A stretch of DNA of 64,000 bases from Ancylobacter oerskovii. GTDB lineage: Bacteria > Pseudomonadota > Alphaproteobacteria > Rhizobiales > Xanthobacteraceae. The notes beneath the pieces are model-generated. The model saw only the letters and a program-made list of their open reading frames with translations, did no database searches and was not told the origin of the DNA. Shown here piece by piece: positions 1 to 8,165 of the stretch. A program made the translations under genes and the position numbers. Each line of letters opens with the position of its first letter. Position 1 is the first letter of the stretch. The stretch lies in assembly GCF_018390555.1 (NCBI RefSeq), contig NZ_JAHBGB010000002.1:372001-436000 (forward strand), in the 5' to 3' direction.

Positions 1-1
1 G

Positions 2-220
2 GCGGAGGGACGCCGGCCCGATTTCACCGAGGCCGACGCCGCGCTGGTGCATGATTTCGCCAGCGCCGTCTATCGGCAGAAGGACGTGCCGGACGAGCTC
101 TTCGCCGCCGCGGTCGCCCGCTTCGGGCGCCGCACGGTGATCGAGCTCACCGGCCTGCTCGGCTATTATTCCATGCTTGCCATCGCGCTGCGCGTGTTTC
201 GCGTACCGCCGCCCGCGTGA
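2..220 (+). CDS. Carboxymuconolactone decarboxylase-like protein, C-terminal part
   Basis: The window opens inside a reading frame that runs without a stop to TGA at 218-220 and encodes the last 72 residues of a protein. The tail contains ELTGLLGYYSMLAIALRVF, which resembles the last helix of carboxymuconolactone decarboxylase/AhpD-fold proteins. That family includes decarboxylases in aromatic ring-cleavage pathways as well as peroxidase-like members. The N-terminal half, where a catalytic CxxC or other active-site residues would lie, is outside the window, so substrate and activity cannot be judged. The LysR gene begins 61 nt downstream on the same strand. Confidence 0.65.
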   Translation, partial: AEGRRPDFTEADAALVHDFASAVYRQKDVPDELFAAAVARFGRRTVIELTGLLGYYSMLAIALRVFRVPPPA

Positions 221-281
221 GAGGATCAGCAGCAAAGAGCCCGCATCACAACAAAACAGGGGCTCTCTCGGAGGAAACGCC

Positions 282-1241
282 ATGGAACTGCGCAGCATCG
301 AGGCTTTCGTGCGCGTTGCCGAGCTCGGCAGCATCACCCGGGCCTCCCGCGATCTCGGCATCGTCCAGCCGGCGCTCAGCCGGCACATCCAGCGCATCGA
401 GACCGAGGTGGGCACTCCCCTCCTCGTCCGGCTGCCGCGCGGGGTGCAGCTCACCCTTGCCGGCCGCCGCTTCCTGCAGCACAGCCGCCGGATCCTGCAG
501 GAAGTCGCCCGCGCCACCGAGGAGATGAACATCGGCGGCGACGGCGTGTCCGGCCGGGTGGTGGTCGGCATCTCCCCGACCCTGTCCTCGCTGCTCACGC
601 CCGGCCTCATCGAGCGCTGCGCCTCCGCCTATCCGGCGATCAACCTCACCATCGTCGAGGAATTCACCCGCCGACTGCAGGTCGATCTCGTCAACAGCCA
701 GGTCGACCTCGCTTTGCTCACCAACCCGCCGCCCAACCGTGCGCTGCGCTTCACCGCCGTGCTCACCGAGCCGATCGTGGTGGTGATGCCCCGCCTGTCG
801 CGCGGCGTCTCGCCGGTGGTGACGCTGGACGAGCTCGCCTCCACCCCGATGCTGGTCACGCGCGGCATCCGGGCGCTGGTCGACGAGCAGCTCGCCTCGC
901 ATGGCGTGTGCATCGAGGTCGATTGCGAGATCGACGCGGTGGAGGCGATCAGGCGCATGCTGCTGCGCGGGCGCGGCGCCTCGATCATGCCGATCTCCGC
1001 CTTCCGCAAGGAGATCGACGAGGGCCTGCTTACCGGTCTCGCGGTGGGCGGGGTCAATCTCAGCCGCACCATCATGCTCTCGCATGTCGGCGACAATGTC
1101 AGCGCCGCCGCCCATGCGGTGATGGGCCTGCTGCGCGCCGAGATCGACGCGCTCGCCCAGCGCGGCATCTTCAGCGCCCTGCCGGACAACGCGCCCCATT
1201 GGGCGCCGCCGCAGCAGCGCACGCTGGCCGGCGTCGCCTGA
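282..1241 (+). CDS. LysR-family transcriptional regulator
   Basis: A 319-residue LysR-type regulator. Residues 1-60 form the winged helix-turn-helix, with the typical LRSIEAFVRVAELGSITRAS opening and PALSRHIQRIE recognition helix. The rest is the two-lobed effector-binding domain. The ATG at 282 is chosen because GGAGG lies at 270-274; the frame is open further upstream, but that stretch overlaps the preceding gene. It is convergent with tctA and not divergent from a target, so its regulon is not obvious. The neighbouring transporter or the upstream decarboxylase-like gene are the natural candidates. Confidence 0.93.
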   Translation: MELRSIEAFVRVAELGSITRASRDLGIVQPALSRHIQRIETEVGTPLLVRLPRGVQLTLAGRRFLQHSRRILQEVARATEEMNIGGDGVSGRVVVGISPTLSSLLTPGLIERCASAYPAINLTIVEEFTRRLQVDLVNSQVDLALLTNPPPNRALRFTAVLTEPIVVVMPRLSRGVSPVVTLDELASTPMLVTRGIRALVDEQLASHGVCIEVDCEIDAVEAIRRMLLRGRGASIMPISAFRKEIDEGLLTGLAVGGVNLSRTIMLSHVGDNVSAAAHAVMGLLRAEIDALAQRGIFSALPDNAPHWAPPQQRTLAGVA

Positions 1242-1266
1242 GCAAAGCCGGCTTCTTCCACGCGAA

Positions 1267-1291
1267 ACGGCCGGGCTCCATGCCCGGCCGT
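1267..1291. terminator. Convergent hairpin terminator
   Basis: A perfect 10-bp inverted repeat, ACGGCCGGGC and GCCCGGCCGT around a 5-nt loop, lies between the convergent LysR and tctA stops. It is followed by a T-rich stretch on the plus strand (TCGTCGTTT), so it probably serves both transcripts. Confidence 0.75.
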
Positions 1292-1319
1292 CGTCGTTTA
1301 AACCCTACATTGCCCCGCT

Positions 1320-2828
1320 TCAGTCGGTGCTTTCCTCGAAGGCGCGCTGGCGCGTCACCCGGATCATCGGCGCCACCAGCACGATGAGCAGAAGGAAGGT
1401 CAGCACCAGGAAACTCAGGCTGATCGGCCGCTCGACGAACACCATCGGGTCGCCATGCGAGATCAGCAGCGCCCGGCGCAGCGTCTCCTCGATCATCGGC
1501 CCGAGGATGAAGCCGAGCAGCAGCGGCGCCGGCTCGCAATGCAGCTTCTTGGCGAGGAAGCCGAAGCCGCCGAAGATCGCCGCCAGCACCACGTCGAGCG
1601 CGTTGTTGTGGATCGAATACACGCCGATGCAGCAGAACAGCATGATCGCCGGATAGAGCATGCGATAGGGCACCGAGAGCAGCTTCACCCAGATGCCGAC
1701 CAGCGGCAGGTTGAGGATGACCAGCATCAGATTGCCCAGCCACATCGAGGCGATCAGCCCCCAGAACAGGTCCGGCCGCTGGTTCATCAATTGCGGCCCC
1801 GGCGACAGGCCCTGCATCATCAGGGCGCCGATCATCAGCGCCATCACCGCGCTGGAGGGCAGGCCGAGGGTGAGCATCGGGATGAAGGCGGTCTGCGCCG
1901 CGGCGTTGTTGGCGGCCTCCGGCCCGGCGACGCCCTCGATGGCGCCCTTGCCGAATTCGCCCGGCGTCTTGGAGAGCTTCTTCTCCAGCGCATAGGTGGA
2001 GAAGGAGGCCAGCACCGGCCCGCCGCCCGGCAGCAGGCCGAGGCAGCCGCCGAGCGCGGTGCCGCGCAGCGCCGGCCGGATGAAGCGCTTGATGTCCGCC
2101 CAGCGCGGCCAGAGGTTCTTCACCTCCTTCACGAAGGTGCGGCTCTGGTCGGTGCCGCCGAGATTGGAGATGGTCTCGCCGATGCCGAACATGCCCATGG
2201 CGATCACCGCGAAGTCGATGCCGTCGCCGAAGGAGGGAACGCCGAAGGTGAAGCGCTCGACGCTGGTATTGGCGTCGATGCCGATGGTGCCGAGCAGGAT
2301 GCCGACCAGGATCATGCCGATCGCCTTGACGATCGAGCCATGGGCGAGGATCACCGCCGCCACCAGGCCGAACAGCATCAGCGAGAAATAGTCGGCCGGC
2401 CCGAAGTCGAGCGCCACCTCGGCGAGCGCCGGCGCCGCTACCGCGATCACCACGGTGGCCAGCGTGCCGGCGATGAAGGAGCACAAGGCGGCGGTGGCCA
2501 GCGCCAGCCCGGCCTGTCCCTTGCGGGCCATCTGGTAGCCGTCGATGGCGGTCACCACCGACGAGCTCTCGCCCGGCAGGTTGACCAGGATCGCCGTGGT
2601 CGAGCCGCCATATTGCGCGCCGTAATAGATGCCGGCCAGCATGATCAGCGCCGCCGGCGCCGGCAGCGCGAAGGTCACGGGCAGCAGGATCGAGATGGTC
2701 GCCACCGGCCCGAGGCCGGGCAGCACGCCGATCACCGTGCCGAGCAGCACGCCGAGGAAGCCGTAGACGAGGTTCATCGGCGTCAGGGCGACGGAGAAGC
2801 CGAGCAGAAGGTCGTTGAAGAGTTCCAT
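1320..2828 (-). CDS. tctA: TctA: large permease of tripartite tricarboxylate transporter
   Basis: A 502-residue integral membrane protein of the TctA family, the large 12-helix channel subunit of secondary tripartite tricarboxylate transporters (TTT). It opens with MELFNDLLLGFSVALTP and carries the conserved glycine/proline-rich GxLPGLGPxATI segment near residue 40. Such transporters use an ion gradient to import carboxylates delivered by a periplasmic binding protein. It is the last gene of the leftward tctC-tctB-tctA order, starting 9 nt after tctB, which implies cotranscription. Length is normal for the family. The substrate cannot be read from the sequence, because TctC/Bug proteins bind many carboxylates. 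Confidence 0.95.
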   Translation of the reverse strand: MELFNDLLLGFSVALTPMNLVYGFLGVLLGTVIGVLPGLGPVATISILLPVTFALPAPAALIMLAGIYYGAQYGGSTTAILVNLPGESSSVVTAIDGYQMARKGQAGLALATAALCSFIAGTLATVVIAVAAPALAEVALDFGPADYFSLMLFGLVAAVILAHGSIVKAIGMILVGILLGTIGIDANTSVERFTFGVPSFGDGIDFAVIAMGMFGIGETISNLGGTDQSRTFVKEVKNLWPRWADIKRFIRPALRGTALGGCLGLLPGGGPVLASFSTYALEKKLSKTPGEFGKGAIEGVAGPEAANNAAAQTAFIPMLTLGLPSSAVMALMIGALMMQGLSPGPQLMNQRPDLFWGLIASMWLGNLMLVILNLPLVGIWVKLLSVPYRMLYPAIMLFCCIGVYSIHNNALDVVLAAIFGGFGFLAKKLHCEPAPLLLGFILGPMIEETLRRALLISHGDPMVFVERPISLSFLVLTFLLLIVLVAPMIRVTRQRAFEESTD

Positions 2829-2837
2829 GCCCTGCCC

Positions 2838-3284
2838 TCACCAGAACCGCGTATGGGGAAGATTGAGGCCGAGACCGTAGGAGAACAGCGCGACGCAGAA
2901 GATCACCAGGCCGACGGCGAGCAGCCCGGTCTGCAGCGGCTTGAAGTCGCGCCCGGCAATGTGCGCGGCGATCACCACCGCCAGCCCGGCGAGCGGGAAG
3001 CCCCAATCCTCGATCAGGAAGCCGAACAGCAGCACGCCGCCCAGCAGGACGATCAGCGGGCGCAGGTCGACGGCCCCGACCTCCTCGGTCTCGCTCACCA
3101 TGGAGCGGACGATCAGCACGCCGCCCAAGAGGATGAGCCCGATGCTCACCACCAGCGGGAAATAGCCCGCCCCCATGCGGGACGTGGTGCCGATGGGATA
3201 GTCCGAGCCGATGATGATGGCGAGCGCGCCGAGACCGCAGAACAGCAGCCCGGTGAGGAAATCCGACGAAAGCCTGATGTTCAT
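2838..3284 (-). CDS. tctB: TctB: small membrane subunit of tripartite tricarboxylate transporter
   Basis: A 148-residue membrane protein with about four hydrophobic segments, the expected size and topology of the poorly conserved TctB subunit. The start chosen is ATG at 3284 (MNIRLSSDFLTGLLF), because the open frame upstream is arginine-rich and overlaps a stem-loop. Synteny between tctC and tctA makes the assignment firm. Its exact role in the complex is not well understood in the family; it is needed for transport in characterised systems. Confidence 0.9.
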   Translation of the reverse strand: MNIRLSSDFLTGLLFCGLGALAIIIGSDYPIGTTSRMGAGYFPLVVSIGLILLGGVLIVRSMVSETEEVGAVDLRPLIVLLGGVLLFGFLIEDWGFPLAGLAVVIAAHIAGRDFKPLQTGLLAVGLVIFCVALFSYGLGLNLPHTRFW

Positions 3285-3366
3285 GAGGCACCCCCTGGGT
3301 GATCCGCGCCGGATGCGGCGCGCGGGCCGCATCGAAGCGCGGGTGGCCGGAAAGCGGAGGCGGGAA

Positions 3367-3398
3367 GAGGGCCGGCGCGGCCTCGCCGCCCGGCCCTC
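3367..3398 (-). terminator. Stem-loop between tctC and tctB (partial terminator or mRNA stabiliser)
   Basis: GAGGGCCGG at 3367-3375 pairs with CCGGCCCTC at 3390-3398, and the 14-nt loop can pair further. It sits in the 142-nt gap downstream of tctC. No T-tract follows on the minus strand. Such intra-operon hairpins commonly raise binding-protein mRNA relative to membrane subunits; that role here is inferred. Confidence 0.5.
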
Positions 3399-3426
3399 GC
3401 CCGTCCGCCGGCGTCGGTCGGCCGGA

Positions 3427-4431
3427 TCAGTCGGCTTTCGCGCCGATCTCCTTGATGATGCCGCTCCACTTGTCGGCATCGGCCTGGATATAGGCCTTGA
3501 AGTCCGCCGGGCTGGGACTCGACACCGCGATCACCCCGGATTCGCCCATGCGCTCGCGGATGGTCGGGTCCTTCATCGCCTCGACCACCGCGGCATGCAG
3601 CTTGTCGATGATCGGCTGCGGCGTGCCGGCCGGCGCCAGCACGCCCTGCCAGGACGACGACACGCTCTTGGGGAAGCCCTGCTCGGTCATGGTCGGCACG
3701 TCCGGCAGCTGCGGCACGCGCTGCTTGGTGGAGACGCCGAGCGCCTTCAGGCGGCCGCCCTTCACATGGTTGATGCCGGAAGAGATGGTCACGAACATCA
3801 GGCTGACATGCCCGCCCATCACGTCGGCGGTGGCCGGCCCCGCGCCGCCCTTGTAGGGAACGTGGATCATGTCGAGCCCGGCCTCGCGGCGGAACGCCTC
3901 CATCTCCAGCCGGTTCACCGAGCCGGTGCCGGGCGAGGCGAAGTTCACCTGCCCCGGCCGCGCCTTCACATACTCCACCAGTTCCTTGACGTTGTTGGGC
4001 GGGAATTTCGGGTTGGCGATCAGCAGGCCGGGCGTGTCGGCGACGATGGAGATCGGCACGAAGTCCTGCAGCGGCTTCACCCGCAGGTTGGAGAAGATGT
4101 ACGGGTTGATCGAGACGGTGCCGACATTGCCGAGGAACAGCGTGTAGCCGTCGGGCTTGGCGCGCGCGGCGAGGTCCATGCCGACATTGCCGGCGGCGCC
4201 GTCGCGGTTCTCCACCACGATCTGCTGGCCGAGGATCTGCGACAGCCGCGGCTGCAGCAGGCGGGCGGCGAAGTCCGAGGCGCCGCCCGGCGCGAAGGGC
4301 ACGATCAGGGTGATCGGCTGGTTGGGGTAGTCGGACTGCGCCCGCGCCGGACCGGCGACGGCAAGGCCGGCGGCGACGAGGGCGGCTCCGGCAAGAACGG
4401 CACGGCGTGTGACGGACGGACAGGCTTTCAT
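3427..4431 (-). CDS. tctC: TctC/Bug-family tripartite tricarboxylate binding protein
   Basis: A 334-residue periplasmic binding protein of the Bug/TctC family. Residues 1-32 look like a secretion signal with twin arginines (SVTRRAVLAGAALVAAG, then GPARA-Q), so Tat or Sec export is possible. The mature start DYPNQPITLIVPFAPGG is the family signature. The ATG at 4431 is preceded by GGGAGGG. The protein captures a carboxylate and presents it to TctAB. It is the first gene of the tct set and lies 110 nt downstream of a Gfo/Idh dehydrogenase, so the imported compound may be the dehydrogenases' substrate or product (inference). Confidence 0.95.
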   Translation of the reverse strand: MKACPSVTRRAVLAGAALVAAGLAVAGPARAQSDYPNQPITLIVPFAPGGASDFAARLLQPRLSQILGQQIVVENRDGAAGNVGMDLAARAKPDGYTLFLGNVGTVSINPYIFSNLRVKPLQDFVPISIVADTPGLLIANPKFPPNNVKELVEYVKARPGQVNFASPGTGSVNRLEMEAFRREAGLDMIHVPYKGGAGPATADVMGGHVSLMFVTISSGINHVKGGRLKALGVSTKQRVPQLPDVPTMTEQGFPKSVSSSWQGVLAPAGTPQPIIDKLHAAVVEAMKDPTIRERMGESGVIAVSSPSPADFKAYIQADADKWSGIIKEIGAKAD

Positions 4432-4541
4432 CGTTCCCTCCCAGGAATCGCGGCGCCGCTTGTTGTTCTGGCTGGCGCCGTTTTCAGCTTGCGGTGACAG
4501 GCACGCTTCGTCGGGCAGATCGTGCGGCGGGCCGCGAGCCC

Positions 4542-5678
4542 TCAGGCCATGGCGGCCTCGCGCATCATCTCGCGCTCGCCCTCGACCTCCAGCGGCAGCT
4601 TCACCGGCCGCTTCAGCTTGGCGGAGAGGTCGAGCGCCTTGGTCAGCATCAGCCGGTTGTGCGCTTCCGCCGCCGTGGCGTGCTGGGTGGGCAGGTCGAG
4701 CGCGATGCGGTTGAGCCAGGATTCGGTCTCGGTGCGCATCGGCCCGCGCAATTCGCCGAGCGCCATGTCGCCGGGCGGGTAGCTGCCCATGAAGTCGACC
4801 AGCCGGGTCTTGTCCGGCAGGTAGCCCTCTTCCTGCGGCGCCGAGACGGCGAGCACGATGTCGCGATGGGTGTCGTCGATGGTCAGCACGCCGGTGGTGC
4901 CGACGATGCCGACCTCCAGGCTGTACACCGCGCCGGGCCATGTCACCGGCAGCGCCCAGGAAATGTTGAGGTGGTAGATCGAGCCGTCGCTCATCATGAT
5001 CATGCCGGCGGTGCCGTCGATGCCGCGCCAGTCCGGGCCCAGCACCTTGTCCACCGAGCGGGCATAGACCTCCACCGGAGTCTTGGCCTCCAGGTACCAC
5101 ATGACGATGTCGAGGGCGTGGGTGCCGGAGATCACCATCGGCGAGATGGTCTCCGGCGCGTTGGAGCGGCGGTAATTGTCGATGGCGACCAGCCGGTTCA
5201 TGAAGGCGCGCGACGTCACCATGGTCACGTCGCCGAGCGCCCCGGTGCGCACCTTCTCCTTCGCCGCCAGCCAGCGGCGGCGGAAGCGCTGGGTGTAGCC
5301 GACCACCGCATCGACGCCGGACGCCTCGATCTCCCGCAGCACCCGCGCGGAATCGTCGAGATGCGTCGCCAGCGGCTTCTCGATCAGCATCGGCAGGTCG
5401 CGTTCCAGCGCCGCCATCACCGGGTCGACATGCAGATGCTCGTCGGTGGCGACGATCACCGCCGTCACCTCCGGCCGCTTCAGCAATTCGCGATGGTCGG
5501 TGGTGACGAAATCGGCGCCGATCTCGGCGCCGACGCGCTGGCCGCGCTCGGGATTGATCTCGGCGAGGCCGATCCATTCCACCGCCGGATGGCGGGCGGC
5601 GACCGCGCCGCGGAACAGGCCGACGCGTCCGGCGCCGACGATGGCGAGACCGATGCCCTTCGGAGACTGGCGGCGCAT
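4542..5678 (-). CDS. Gfo/Idh/MocA-family oxidoreductase (copy nearer tctC)
   Basis: A 378-residue NAD(P)-dependent dehydrogenase of the Gfo/Idh/MocA family. The N-terminal Rossmann fold shows GLAIVGAGRVG, and the EKPLA motif with the conserved catalytic lysine lies near residue 100. The C-terminal alpha/beta domain carries the HALDIVMW stretch typical of the substrate-binding region. Family members oxidise sugars, inositols and related polyols. ATG at 5678 is chosen because GGAAGGAG precedes it; GTG at 5681 is a close alternative. The start overlaps the stop of an upstream 17-codon frame as TGATG. It is a distant paralogue of the next gene and probably in the same catabolic unit. Confidence 0.9.
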   Translation of the reverse strand: MRRQSPKGIGLAIVGAGRVGLFRGAVAARHPAVEWIGLAEINPERGQRVGAEIGADFVTTDHRELLKRPEVTAVIVATDEHLHVDPVMAALERDLPMLIEKPLATHLDDSARVLREIEASGVDAVVGYTQRFRRRWLAAKEKVRTGALGDVTMVTSRAFMNRLVAIDNYRRSNAPETISPMVISGTHALDIVMWYLEAKTPVEVYARSVDKVLGPDWRGIDGTAGMIMMSDGSIYHLNISWALPVTWPGAVYSLEVGIVGTTGVLTIDDTHRDIVLAVSAPQEEGYLPDKTRLVDFMGSYPPGDMALGELRGPMRTETESWLNRIALDLPTQHATAAEAHNRLMLTKALDLSAKLKRPVKLPLEVEGEREMMREAAMA

Positions 5679-5731
5679 CACAGGGCTCCTTCCGGCTTGG
5701 CGCCCGTACGGCGAAGGCTCTGCGTCATCAT
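5678..5731 (-). CDS. Possible 17-residue leader ORF overlapping the Gfo/Idh start
   Basis: A short frame starting ATGATGACG (5731 or 5728) is preceded by GGGAGAG, a good ribosome binding site. It ends in TGATG, sharing bases with the dehydrogenase start. This arrangement would allow translational coupling. The peptide (MMTQSLRRTGAKPEGAL) has no recognised function. It could equally be a chance frame in leader RNA. Confidence 0.3.
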   Translation of the reverse strand: MMTQSLRRTGAKPEGAL

Positions 5732-5764
5732 TCTCTCCCGACCTCGTTTTTCCTGCCTGTTTCG

Positions 5765-5834
5765 GAGCGGACCATCCGTCGACGGAGCGCGCAAATACTC
5801 TTTCACCATCGGCACATAGCGAACCGGCATGGGT
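5765..5834 (-). promoter_or_regulatory. Duplicated upstream element with dyad, copy 1
   Basis: The 66 bp from GAGCGGACCAT to GGCAT match the copy at 6991-7056 at 52 positions with no gaps. Inside it is a dyad, TTCACCAT, 6 nt, ATAGCGAA (5802-5823), that is conserved as TTCRCYAT-N6-ATAGYGAA in both copies. It lies 124-157 nt before the dehydrogenase start. It is best read as an operator/promoter shared by the two dehydrogenase transcripts; the cognate regulator is unknown. Confidence 0.55.
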
Positions 5835-5868
5835 CCGCTGCCGGGAACGGCCGCGCCTGCGGCCCCGT

Positions 5869-6957
5869 TCAGGAGGCGGCGAGCGAGGCCGCCTTCAGGT
5901 CGCTGATCTGCGCCAGCGCGCGGTTCGACAGCGGCAGGTCGACCGGCTCGTTGACCGCCGCCGAGAGATCGGCCGCCATGTAGCTCTGCATCACCATGCG
6001 GGCGTGCTCGGGCGCCACCATCACCGGGCGGTCGCGCAGCACGGATTCGAGGAAATGGATGGTCTCCGGTCCCATCTGCCCGGCGAACACATGGTCGACC
6101 TGCTCGCCCGGCATGGTCGACATCGGAAAGCGTGTGCCCTCGCTCACCGTGCTCAGCCAGTTGTCGCGCTGGGTGTCGTCGAGGATCAGCGCCCCCTCGG
6201 TGCCGGTGATCTCGATCCAGGTGCCGCAATAATTCGGATAGGCGGGCGGCAGGTTCCAGCCGCCGCCGATCACCACCAGCGTGCCGTTGTCCATCGTCAC
6301 CGTGGACCACATGCAGTCATAGGAGCCGTTGATCTCCTGCATGTAGCCATAGGCGCCCTGCGAATAGACCCGCAGCGGCTTGGCCGGCTCCAGCAGCCAG
6401 AACACGAAGTCGAGGTCGTGCGTCGATTCCATCGCCGCCGGCGAGAGCTTGGTACGCGAGGCGATCTTCTTGCCGAGACTGCGCGACAGATGCCGCGACA
6501 CCATCACATTGACGACCCGCCCCAGCGTGCCGTCGGCGATCTTCTTCTTGGCATAGGCGATCTTGGGGTTGAAGCGCTGCGAATAGCCGATGGTGAACTT
6601 CACCCGGTTGCGCTGGGAGAGCTCGATCAGCTCATTGGCCTCCCAGAGCTCCATGGCGATCGGCTTTTCCAGCAGCACATGCTTGCCGGCTCTCAGGCAG
6701 TCGCGGGCGATCGGGTAGTGCGTGCTCTCCGGCGTCGTCGAGATGTAGACCACCCCGATGGCGTCGTTCTCCACGATGTCGCGATAGTCGAGCGTCGCGG
6801 TGGCCGGCTTGGTGAGAAGGCGCACTTCCTCCAGCCGCTCGGGGCGGATCTCGCAGATGTGCAGCTTGTCCACCAGCGCCGAGCGCGAAAGGGTCTCGGC
6901 GCGAATGCCTCCGCACCACCCGGTCCCGATGACCGCGACCTCGACCTGCCTCTTCAC
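5869..6957 (-). CDS. Gfo/Idh/MocA-family oxidoreductase (distal copy)
   Basis: A 362-residue Gfo/Idh/MocA dehydrogenase. Features are the nucleotide-binding VAVIGTGWCGG at the N-terminus, EKPIAMELWEA carrying the conserved lysine, and STHDLDFVFW with the family histidine region. A GTG start at 6957 is chosen because GAGGGTGGA precedes it and the Rossmann strand begins directly after. The frame stays open upstream into the duplicated regulatory element, giving a non-homologous extension that is probably not translated. It shares the upstream element with the other dehydrogenase, so the two are likely co-regulated and may oxidise sequential or related polyol/sugar acid substrates. Confidence 0.9.
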   Translation of the reverse strand: MKRQVEVAVIGTGWCGGIRAETLSRSALVDKLHICEIRPERLEEVRLLTKPATATLDYRDIVENDAIGVVYISTTPESTHYPIARDCLRAGKHVLLEKPIAMELWEANELIELSQRNRVKFTIGYSQRFNPKIAYAKKKIADGTLGRVVNVMVSRHLSRSLGKKIASRTKLSPAAMESTHDLDFVFWLLEPAKPLRVYSQGAYGYMQEINGSYDCMWSTVTMDNGTLVVIGGGWNLPPAYPNYCGTWIEITGTEGALILDDTQRDNWLSTVSEGTRFPMSTMPGEQVDHVFAGQMGPETIHFLESVLRDRPVMVAPEHARMVMQSYMAADLSAAVNEPVDLPLSNRALAQISDLKAASLAAS

Positions 6958-6990
6958 GTTCCACCCTCGGCCATTGTTCTGCTTGACCGC

Positions 6991-7060
6991 GAGCGGACCA
7001 TGCGTTGCTGAGCCGCGCAAATGCTCTTTCGCCATTGGGACATAGTGAAAGGGCATGGGT
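6991..7060 (-). promoter_or_regulatory. Duplicated upstream element with dyad, copy 2
   Basis: The second copy of the 66-bp element. Its dyad is TTTCGCCAT, 6 nt, ATAGTGAAA (7027-7050), which is closer to perfect than copy 1. It ends 34 nt before the GTG start of the distal dehydrogenase. Conservation is strongest in the dyad and the adjacent GAGNATTTGCGCG on the minus strand, which could include a -10 region. Confidence 0.55.
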
Positions 7061-7135
7061 GGACGAACGGGCGAGGCGCCGCCGCGCGACGCCGCGGCCG
7101 CATCGAACCAGGTCATGGATCCGGCGATTCCGGGG

Positions 7136-7227
7136 CTGTCGACCATGGAGCGACCTGCCAGCCCGCATTAAGGAGGTGTTCTGACACCACGCTCCAAGAC
7201 CTCCGCCCCTGCCTGTCGACCATGGAG
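7136..7227. repeat. 15-bp direct repeat CTGTCGACCATGGAG, two copies
   Basis: Identical 15-mers lie at 7136-7150 and 7213-7227, 77 bp apart, in the divergent intergenic region before the PhnD-like gene. Each joins two 6-bp palindromes (GTCGAC and CCATGG). They may be tandem operator sites or a small duplication. Confidence 0.5.
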
Positions 7228-7295
7228 GACGCCGGCGTCGATGCTATAAGCGGGCATGTCGCACCGGAGCTTCCGGGCCATCGAGGGAGGCCGCC

Positions 7296-8165
7296 ATGAC
7301 CATCGCCGCATCCGATACCGGCGCGTCTCCCCTGGCCGCTCCCGCCGCCGCCGTCGTGACGCTCGGCATGTACGACCCGCCCTTCCTGCATGCCGAGCAG
7401 GACGCGCTCTGGGCGGCGCTGCGCCGCGCCCTCGTCGCCGAGGGGGTGGAGGCGTTCGCCGGCCGGCTGCCATCGGCGCTCGACCGCACGCGGCCGATCG
7501 GCGAGGCGCTCGCCGATCCCCGCCTCGCGCTCGGCCATACCTGCGGCTATCCGCTGCGCACCCGCTATGCCGGCCGGCTGAAGCCGGTCGCCACCCCCGT
7601 CTATGCCACGCCCTATACCGAGGGCGGCTGGCACCGCAGCGCCATCGTGGTGCGCGCCGACGAGCCGGCGGGCAGCCTCGCCGAATGGCGCGGGCGGGTC
7701 GCGGCGATCAACGGCCCCGACAGCAATAGCGGCATGAACCTGTTTCGCGCCGCGCTGGCCCCGCTCGCCGGCGGGCGTCCCTTCTTCTCCGCGGTGGTGG
7801 AGACCGGCGCGCATCTCGCCAGCGTCGAGGCGGTGGCGCAGGGACGCGCCGATGTCGCCGCCATAGACGGCGTCACCTTCACCCTCGCCGCCCGCCACGC
7901 GCCGGAGCGGGTCGCCGGCGTCCGCGTGCTCGCGGTGACGCCGGCCAGCCCCGGCCTGCCGCTGGTGGTGCCGGTGGCGACGCCGGAGCCGCAGGTCGCG
8001 GCGATCCGCCGGGCGCTCGACGCCCTCCTCGTCGACGAGGCCGCCGCCCCCGCCCGCGCCGCCTTCGGCCTTGTCGGCTTCGAGGCGATCCCGGAGGCGA
8101 CCTATGACCGGGTGATCGAGCTGGAGAACGCCGCCATCGCCGCCTTCTATCCCCGGCTGGCGTGA
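7296..8165 (+). CDS. PhnD-like substrate-binding fold protein without signal peptide
   Basis: A 289-residue protein of the PhnD/transferrin-like periplasmic-binding-protein fold. It shows LGMYDPPFLHAEQDALW near the start, LGHTCGYPLRTRYAG in the first lobe, AINGPDSNSGMNLFRAAL at the hinge, and RADVAAIDGVTFTL in the second lobe. Family members bind phosphate, phosphite or phosphonates, or serve as sensor domains. The N-terminus has no hydrophobic signal sequence, so the protein may stay in the cytoplasm. No ABC ATPase or permease adjoins it. The ATG at 7296 follows GGGAGG. Convergent with the XRE-cupin gene; function unknown. Confidence 0.8.
   Translation: MTIAASDTGASPLAAPAAAVVTLGMYDPPFLHAEQDALWAALRRALVAEGVEAFAGRLPSALDRTRPIGEALADPRLALGHTCGYPLRTRYAGRLKPVATPVYATPYTEGGWHRSAIVVRADEPAGSLAEWRGRVAAINGPDSNSGMNLFRAALAPLAGGRPFFSAVVETGAHLASVEAVAQGRADVAAIDGVTFTLAARHAPERVAGVRVLAVTPASPGLPLVVPVATPEPQVAAIRRALDALLVDEAAAPARAAFGLVGFEAIPEATYDRVIELENAAIAAFYPRLA

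Noticed and set aside
1455-3302. Long plus-strand frame opposite tctAB
   Set aside because: Its translation is rich in Arg, His, Gln and Asp with no family features, a typical shadow in GC-rich DNA; tctA and tctB opposite are clear.
5774-5830. Conserved leader peptide MPxxYVPMxKExLR in the duplicated element
   Set aside because: Differences are not concentrated at third codon positions and no ribosome binding site precedes either ATG; a DNA-level element explains it better.
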